Assembly (NCBI RefSeq): GCF_030272615.1
Contig: NC_081412.1
Span: forward strand, 542,022,335-542,086,334
DNA length: 64,000 bases
Direction of reading: 5' to 3'
DNA from: Cryptomeria japonica
Lineage: Eukaryota > Streptophyta > Pinopsida > Cupressales > Cupressaceae
In this document: positions 56,831-64,000 of the stretch, in pieces
Layout of the letters: every line of letters begins with the position of its first letter
How positions within the stretch are numbered: the first letter of the stretch is position 1
Made by a program: the position numbers and the translations under genes
Notes under the pieces: model-generated
Database searches by the model: none
The model's input: the letters and a program-made list of their open reading frames with translations, nothing else
What the model was told of the DNA's origin: nothing

Positions 56831-56842
56831 TGTGTTTCACCA

Positions 56843-57388
56843 ACCACCCTCTGCAGGTGATGTAAGGTGGTAGTGTAATCTTCTCAGGGAGAAGAGTAAT
56901 TGTTACCATCCTCTGCGGGCAATGTAAGATGGTAGAAAAGATGGATTTTCATCCTGTGCTTGTGTGCTGGATGGAAAGTGTACTAGATAGAAGATTATGT
57001 TTATTCATTCTTTGATTGTGTGCAAAATGGAGGACTATGGTTTATGTAACTTCATTCTATGCTTGTGAGCAAGATGAAAGATTATAACTTTCTGATGTTA
57101 CATTCTTCTCTGGGAGAAGATTGAGGTAAAGGTAATGCATTCTTCTCTGGGAGAAGATTAAGGAGAATACTCGTGTGCAAATAAAGTTGGTACTGCAATC
57201 TTCTCTGAGAGAAGATTGAAATAGAAGCTTTTCATCATTCTTAGCAAGCAATGAATGGTGTATATGCGTGATAGATATCATGGAAAGAGTCCATGATGTG
57301 CATATATATACTTGTGTTTGTATTCATGTCTTGTAGGTGTACATGATAAAGTTCTGGATTCATCCTCTACAGGCAAGGCAAGATGAAT
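56843..57388 (+). repeat. Clustered hairpins between the two RNase H copies
   Basis: Three kinds. Class II stems: ACCACC...GGTGGT (56843-56871), ACCATC...GATGGT (56905-56933), ATTCATC...GATGAAT (57358-57388), all around a CTCT(G/A)C.GG loop. Class III: CTTCTC...GAGAAG at 56880-56894, 57105-57119 and 57142-57156, and a 9-bp AATCTTCTC...GAGAAGATT at 57197-57217. Class I, with a GCTTGTG(T/A)G loop, at 56948-56976 and 57051-57078. Confidence 0.8.
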
Positions 57389-57529
57389 ATTATAAAAGGA
57401 TCCATGATGAGTTACCATTATGTGATTTGGTTACTTATTACTTATGGTTACTGGCTACTTGTTGTGATCCTCTCTAAGGAGTGTTGGTTGAGTTTAGATT
57501 ACAGATTGCACAATGAATGTATCAGGAAA

Positions 57530-57979
57530 AGTACTTCAGGTATCTGCTTCAACTTGGGCTCTGCAGTGATCTTTTGGGCATGTAGAAAGCAATCTTCCGT
57601 AGCATTGAGCACTGCAGAAGCTGAGTACATTGCATCATCTGTTGCATCCAGAGAAGTAGTGTGGCTTCGCAAACTCCTCGTTGGATTATCTGGTCAAGCT
57701 AGTGATCTTACCACCATTCATTGTGATAATCAAAGCTGTATAAAGATGTCAGTAAATCCTGTGTTCCATGACCGGTCCAAACATGTGGAAACACACTATC
57801 ACCTCATTCAGGATATGGTGCAAAGAGGCGCCATTCAACTAAAGTACATTAGCACGGATGAACAGGTTGCGGACATCCTTACCAAACCTTTATCCAGAGT
57901 GAAGTTCGAATACTTCAGAGACAGACTTGGTATTGTGGAAAACGGAACTCTGATTGAGAGGGAGCTCCAATCTCAGTGA
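57530..57979 (+). pseudogene. Second copia RNase H, nearly intact domain
   Basis: STSGICFNLGSAVIFWACRK, QSSVALSTAEAEYIA, IHCDNQSCIKMSVNP, KHVETHYHLIQDMV, ADILTKPLSRVKFEYF and a stop at 57979 are the full copia RNase H C-terminal domain. The ORF is open from 57383 but the first ~50 codons are not copia-like. It belongs with the PPT and 3' LTR that follow. Its RT is absent, so it is a fragment rather than a gene. Confidence 0.85.
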
Positions 57980-57997
57980 CTCTATCTGCAACACTTT

Positions 57998-58182
57998 GAT
58001 CATTCTTTGCTTGTGTGCAAGAATGAATTGTGTCCAATCTATGCTTGTGTGCTAGATGGAAAATTGTAATTATGTAAAGACCCACTTGTGTATTACACTT
58101 TCTATGCTTGTGTGCTAGAACCATCCTATGCTTGTGTGCTAGGTGGAAGATGTAATTCTATGCTTGTGTGCTAGATGGAACT
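57998..58182 (+). repeat. Tandem class I hairpins in the 3' region
   Basis: All have an apical GCTTGTGTGC. Stems: TCATTCTT...AAGAATGA (58000-58026), TCCAATCTA...TAGATGGA (58033-58060), TTCTA...TAGAA (58100-58120), CCATCCTA...TAGGTGG (58121-58146), TTCTAT...ATGGAA (58156-58180). Loop text is constant while both arms change together. Confidence 0.85.
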
Positions 58183-58220
58183 CTAAAGGTTCAGATTATG
58201 TATTCTCTTCTTCCCTAGTT

Positions 58221-58229
58221 AAGAGGGAG
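58221..58229 (+). promoter_or_regulatory. Polypurine tract
   Basis: AAGAGGGAG immediately precedes the TGTTG start of the 3' LTR. Confidence 0.85.
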
Positions 58230-58935
58230 TGTTGTTTGTAACTAGGTAAAAATGGGTTTGGATTGCCTTAAGGCAACATCCAAACCCATATAGGACTGGG
58301 TCCTATCCTAAAGGGGTAATATGCCCCCAAGTTGGGCCCAGCCCTATACCTCCACGCCACCCTAAATACTCCACGCCACAATAAATAAATTGGGGCCAAA
58401 AGAGGGAGGCCGACTTGGATTTAATAAAGGCTAAGGACTCATATAAATAAAGGTTAAAATGCAAATACAAACACATTTCAGTTATCCATGAAATCAGCGA
58501 ATTAGCTCTGCAAACAAGAGGTGTGAAATCACCAAAGAAGGTGTGCGAATTTGTCCAAGGATTGGGCGAACTTATTCAAGAGGATATAGGGCATTTTGGT
58601 GCAGTTTTGAAGCATGCAAAAGGGCAGATTTGATATATAAAGATCAGATTCAGAAAAGCAAGCTAAGTATTGTATTTGTGCAATAAGAGTGAATACATAA
58701 TCTGACCTGTGGGTCTTTAATGCTGGGTTTTTTCTCCTTGGAGGTTTTCCCAGGGTATTTGTGTTCGTCTCTTGGTTCCTTGTTTCATTCTTGAATTTAC
58801 TTGATTATAGTTTACTAAATTACAAATCTGATTAATAAACTAGGGCAAAATCAAATGATACAAATCTGATTAATAAACTAGGGCATGATTAAATGTTACA
58901 AATCTGATTACTGATCTAGGGCACGAATTTAAACA
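58230..58935 (+). mobile_element. 3' LTR, 706 bp
   Basis: Near-identical to 46264-46970. Its start hairpin (58252-58289) is a perfect 12-bp stem, whereas the 5' LTR copy has one mismatch, so this copy preserves the ancestral state. ATATT follows at 58936-58940. Confidence 0.9.
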
Positions 58936-58940
58936 ATATT

Positions 58941-61900
58941 ATCATTATATTCTTGAGACAATGAATATTACATTGTAGAATGGCTTATTATATTAGCCAA
59001 AGTTCGAAGGATAGCACAATAACGCCAAATATAAAACATAATTTTATTCTGTTAAGATATATTTTACAATGCTAACATTAATCTGTATTAATGTAATACA
59101 CTCCTGGTAAGGGCAAAGAACTGCTTCATTGATCAAAAGATCTAATGGATTTTTGAGATTTCTACACTATTATAGTTTTAATTTCTAACATTTATGGTTT
59201 AACTCTAATGTATAGATAAATTTCTGCAATGTTTGGAATTTGTAGAATTTGGCTTTCTTTGTGTAATATTTTACATTTCCAAGTTTTAAGGTTGAATTTA
59301 TGGATATTTGTCTGTGATTTAATTGATGGAGATTGGTTCATTTATTTAAGGAGTTAAATCTTTTAAGATTTTTTTTTTTTTTTTTGAAATTTAGATTACA
59401 ATGTTTTACAGTTTTTATTTTAATATTTGAGTTTCATTTGTCATTGTAATTATAAAATTAGGGTGCCCATGCCATTTACCATATGTTTTCATGCCCAACT
59501 TGATGGAAATCGATATGTCTCATGCTGTTGTGTTAAGCTGGGCTAATGAGACAATTCCTATTAACCCCTATCTGCACTAAATTTCCCATACACTCTTTGT
59601 TTACTTATCATTATTGCATCCTCATTCACAGCTCCATGTATTCACTCGTTGCCTCAAAATTATCATTTTACCTTAGGGTTCATTTCTGAGTTTAAAAAGT
59701 GATGAGAATGTTGTGTTATATCTCCAGCCATATGATGTTTCTATGTCAGTAGTACCATCATTTTTCTATCAGCATAAACATTGCACCTGTTCACAATGCA
59801 AGTGTTAGTTTTACCAACCTATATATACATGTTAATTATTGGTATGCACACACAAATGATTATTTCATTCTTATTATAATAGATTTTAGGTGTTGGACTG
59901 CAAGTCAATGTCAACTTTAATGGCAAGTCAATGTCAACTTTAATGGCACTGAGTTTGAAGTACTTGTGAGATTTCAGATTTTGCTGATTCCACACTTTGT
60001 TAATAGTTGATAGGCTCACTTATGCATCTTGTTAGTACTTGGTCTCACATTTACCATGCACTTAACACATTTAGTTAGTTCATGGTGGAGTTGAGGTGGC
60101 TTTACTAGTATGTGCTCCCATATATCCAAGGTACTCTTCATTATGGCGTATTACATTGAGATGAAATGTGTTCATGATTATGTATATTTAGATTGGCAAG
60201 GTGCTGAGACTTGAAAGACTATGTACCTTTTTGCTCTCTTAGTTCACAGGTGATTTTGTTGTCTATCTAGAAACATGTAATTCCCAGTACATTTCGCTAA
60301 TGCAAAGTAGTTGGGTTTCATAAATTAGTGTTTGAATTGAATGGTGAGATGCTAACACCCTACAACTAACAATTGCAAGAAAGTTGTTTACAACTCTAAA
60401 AAAATATTGTTTTGAACTTATTGATTTTTGATATCTTTTCTTATGAGACAAGGTATACAAGTAGGTGTTGATTCTTAAATATTTCATTTAATGTGGCAAA
60501 AAATTGACTTGCTTGCTAAGCCACTACCAAAAGGGAAGGTTGAGTTGCTAAGACATCTGATTGGTTTAAAGGAGAATTTTTTCTTACAAGGAGGGAGTGT
60601 CGATTTCCTATTTTCTTATATTTCTTGGTTATGTGCTATCATCTATGCATTTAAATCAAAATACATTTTTTCTTTTTAGATAATATAGTTGAGTGTTTCA
60701 ATTGGGCCTCTTGCTTGTGAAATAGTTTTTCAGTACATATGCATATGGCTAAAATCCTAAATTGAGCCAATTCGCATAATATGACTACTTTAAAACAAAA
60801 AGAAAACAAAATGAATTGTCACCTTGATAGTAGAGCCAACACCAACCAAGCCACCATCAAAATCAAATGACATGTCAAGAGTGAAAACTTAATTAATATG
60901 ATATTCTCCGTTAGTAATAAATAGGCAAAACAAGCAAAATCGCCATTGAAGTCATGATGAACAACCACTCATGTGTATCCTAGAGGTGCTTAACTCTTCC
61001 TCCTCTATTGCCTTCTTTGCTTGCACCCAACTATGATGCTCAAGCCTTGTCTTGCACATTCTATCTAGCACATTCAGCTATGGGAATCGTATCCTATTCA
61101 TAATTTCCTTCTGCTGCTATACCATGTGGATGGTTACAAAAGCCTTAAGGGGATGTGATTCTTGTCTAACACAAATTCACCAACATTTTCTATTTTCCTT
61201 CCTCTACAAAGTACAAACCCTACCTTCATATTCAACATATCCTCCTCTTTCTTTCCTTTTTCTCCTTCCTCTTAGAATCCACATGCTCCTCAATAGGCAA
61301 CACCATATCATTAAAATCATTTGGGAGAAACATCCTTAAGAGTCACATCCTCATCTTTGCATTTGTCACTTCCTCCATTGGCCTTGAGATGAAATCTTTG
61401 TGGGTCATTGCTTGTTACCTTAGTGTTCCTTGCAATACTAAACTTGTAGGGCCTAGCACCACTTTGACATATGCTAAAGCCAATGAATTAGGGTATGAGA
61501 AAGTAGTAACTAGACACTTACCTGTCACCACTCCTCTTTGTTTAGGATTTCACTCATGCCCCATCTTCCATTGAGCCATCCTATGAAGAACAAAGAAGAC
61601 CGAGATCCAAAAGCCCAACACAATATCAAAAGATTGTGCATAGAAAGCCACCGCCTCTACTATACCATTAGAAAGAGCCATCTCAAATTTAAGCAAACAA
61701 GACCAATGCCATGCAAGCACAACTTTAACTAACTAGTGAGTGTTGCACATGAGAAGGAAACTTGTAAGCTTGTCACCCTACTTGCCATAATACTCTTCTT
61801 TAGAACTATAAACACATCCCACATGTGAAATATATGTGTAATCAGTTTAAGTTTCCTTTCTTGTACATGCAATACCTTTTTTAAGAAAAGGATGAAATTA

Positions 61901-62679
61901 TCACTAGAGCAATGGATTAAAACAACCTATATAAGCTTTTCCAACAGAGTTCTCCATATCAAATCTTAAAATCAAAGAGGTTGAAAGCTTAAAAATTTCT
62001 CTAATTCCACCCAAGTGCTAGTGATATGACTCTAGAGAGCGATAATTGGCTCTTGGTACACTCCAACATTCTCCAAATTATCTACTTCTCAGTGTAAAGA
62101 TTTCCTATAGTACGGAAAACTTAAAGTTTTCAAGATCCATTGATATTTAACACATTACCCACATAGCGATTAAGTTTCTATTTGGGGCTTTGACCTTTTT
62201 GAAGGGACTTTTTAACTACCATGGAATCCTCTTCCACATCCAAATTTTTAATATTCTGGGATGTTGCTATCATCCTTGTTACTCATGTAAAACAGGAGTC
62301 CATGTATTGATAATATATGCCATATATATTTCTCTTTTTTATGCTTTTTACAACATCTTTCTTCTTGGTTCCTTAGCAGCTAGAAGACATTTGAGATGCT
62401 CTAAAACCATATTGATCCATGCCAAAAGGGTTAACAACTTCACACAAAATTTACAATCATGAATAGGCTATCAGGTGCCTGCCAGGGCACAACAACCGTT
62501 GTCATTTAGTTATAGTTGTTTAGGCAAACTAGCCTTTGAACAGGCATCGATAAAATCTTTATATTTTATTGCAATCTTTTTTTTTGCATTTTACAATTTT
62601 TTTCTAGGATGGATACTATTTTGGAACTATGAAAATGACAAGTAGTGATCTCCAATTACTTTGGATTTATGAAGATGCC
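58941..62679. other. No gene recognised
   Basis: AT-rich. A 23-bp direct duplication (CAAGTCAATGTCAACTTTAA core) is at 59901-59946. 60840-61900 is slightly more CA-rich and may be old transposon debris; ORFs at 61052, 61389 and 62190 have no motif. The interrupted gag relic's missing LTR was not found here either. Confidence 0.5.
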
Positions 62680-64000
62680 TGTTGGTGTGCGTTTTATCAT
62701 TCACCAAACACAGAATAAAATGTCCAAAGACACTCTATCCTCTCTTGAAAAATCACCTCTTATGCTAAGATTGCAAGAAGATCATATGGCGATTCCAAGC
62801 TTTTTTTTGTCAGGTCTTGACGTGTGGATAAGCCCAATGGGCGTTGTGATATGTTGGTAATACACAAAGGGACTTACGCTTGGTTTGTTCAATTCACAAT
62901 GAAGTTTTAGACAATGAAGCTCTATCATTTGGGACTTGGATCATGGAAAAACTGAAAAGGAGACAAGGGTTTAGAAATTCTAATCTATTCCTAAGAATTC
63001 AAGAGACGGTATTGACTAGGTGAACTCAATAACCACACTTTGCTTCGCCTCACTTAGGACAACTACACAAAGCGGATGCAATCTTCAAGGGATGTGCTTA
63101 TGATCGGAAGTTAAGCATACACAAAGGAAAGCTCAGACTAACTCTGCACAATGAACACAAATCATTTGTTCATCAAAAGTATGAGCGGAGATTCACCACA
63201 AATCAATACTTATCAGATCTTGCATTTGTCTAACATACATGAAATAAAATCTAAACTATTGTGTTGAGGAAATTGAAAACCTTGCTAATCATTTAGATAA
63301 AAGAGATTACAAGGCCTAGAAGCACACAAGCAATGTATTATCCAAAAATGACCTCTTGCAACAATATTTCAAAAACCTCACCCTCTCCAAATGAGAGGAG
63401 GAAACTTTATATAGGCACACAATTTTTGAACGGCCGAGATCAAACAGTGATCAAGGGCCCAGATTGAAAGATCAAAACCCTAATTAGGGTTTGTTACAAC
63501 CAACTACCCTTCGACCAATGAGAAAATTACATTTGGGGACACTTGTCCTTCTTGCTAAATATGAACCAACAATAAAACTAGAAGGTTGTTGCATTGTAAG
63601 TGTGCCCTCTAGAGGCTTCTGTGGATAAGTCAAACTTGGACATGTTGACTTGGAACAATCTGATTGGTTGGAAGATGACGAGGCACCATCGCAGCGTGTT
63701 GGATGTCTTCCCTGAATTCTCCAATTTGTATGAAGAAATTGTCTTATGGAAATTTGATTCTTCTTGTCACCATCTGATTCTGATTGGGAGCTTGTCTTTA
63801 ATTCTTCAGGAGATGAAATCCTTCAAGAAGTTGCCTTGATTGCTCCAATAGGTTTGGGATTATGGATGAAATTCCCTAAAGTCTGAAATTCTTTTCATCA
63901 AGTTTGAGGACTTTTCTTTCTTGATGCCTTGAGATTCTTTCAAGTGCCTTGAATTTGGAGAAGAACTCCTCTATTCTTTCGCCACAGTGAAGTATTTCTC
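62680..64000 (-). mobile_element. Related R-U5-like terminus, runs off the window
   Basis: It starts TGTTGGTGTGCGTTTTATCA, homologous to 49060 onward (CACAGAATAAAAT, TCTCTTGA, GACGTGTGGA.AAGC). It has a minus TATATAAAG near 63401-63410 and CCCTAATTAGGGTTTGTTAC near 63478-63497. The ORF-bearing part would lie beyond 64000; the 79-codon plus ORF at 63600 has no motif. No TSD can be tested. Confidence 0.65.

Larger units (their letters stand above)
46264..58935 (+). mobile_element. Copia element with intact LTR pair, TSD ATATT, carrying a nested unit
   Basis: LTRs 46264-46970 and 58230-58935 are nearly identical; ATATT flanks both outer sides (46259-46263, 58936-58940). PBS 46971-46982 and PPT 58221-58229 are in place. 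The interior has a gag start, decayed pol ending in an RNase H split by the 49060-56516 insertion, and a second, better RNase H (57533-57979). Without the nested unit it would be about 5.2 kb. The LTRs differ by about ten substitutions and one 1-bp indel by eye, so it is the youngest datable insertion outside its nested guest. Confidence 0.9.

Overview
The window looks like intergenic DNA from a large plant nuclear genome, most likely a gymnosperm (conifer-type) genome. This is inferred from the AT-rich background, several layers of nested LTR retrotransposons, a LINE with a C-terminal RNase H, plant-type initiator-tRNA primer sites and conserved copia LTR motifs. No rRNA, tRNA, bacterial operon or CRISPR structure is visible. 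The only candidate host gene is one first-exon-like ORF at 6017-6238 (+) behind a TATA box.

Layout. 1-993: 5' end of a minus-strand copia element (leader, PBS, LTR). 1.02-4.04 kb: palindrome-rich TATACATG-type satellite, part of it between ~100-bp inverted arms. 5.9-10 kb: candidate exon, then duplicated segment A. 10.1-16.76 kb: copia LTR remnant, then a decayed minus-strand copia element whose 5' LTR holds a nested solo LTR (TSD ATAAC). 18.2-22.1 kb: a gag-protease-only copia derivative with two LTRs. 22.2-25.4 kb: segment B and shorter repeats, split by a 5'-truncated LINE (27.8-30.4 kb); segment C is at 31.7-32.1 kb. 34.7-36.7 kb: two oppositely oriented copia relics. 36.68 kb onward: terminus of a large LTR-like element with a ~42-bp hairpin array. 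38-46 kb: mostly unrecognised DNA with a ~30-bp minisatellite, a GC-rich island and a copia gag relic.

46.26-58.94 kb is the best preserved part. A plus-strand copia element has two 706-707-bp LTRs (about ten substitutions plus one indel between them, counted by eye), PBS, PPT and a perfect 5-bp TSD (ATATT). Nested inside it, with its own perfect TSD (GATAC), is a 7,457-bp minus-strand unit (49060-56516). That unit has TG...CA ends and a single uninterrupted 1,073-codon ORF without reverse transcriptase motifs. It also has a probable leader intron and, upstream, twelve 34-35-nt hairpins, mostly spaced 165-167 bp apart. I could find no internal repeat of its ends, PBS or PPT, so it resembles either a very long solo LTR that carries a gene in its U3-like part, or an undescribed non-autonomous element. 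A truncated relative of its 3' end occupies 62680-64000.

A recurring theme is hairpins whose two arms change together between copies. They occur in the 7.46-kb unit, at +22/+25 from the start of two related LTR families, and in three classes in the 3' region of the copia element at 56.8-58.2 kb. Everything was read by eye; no alignment, folding or database search was run.
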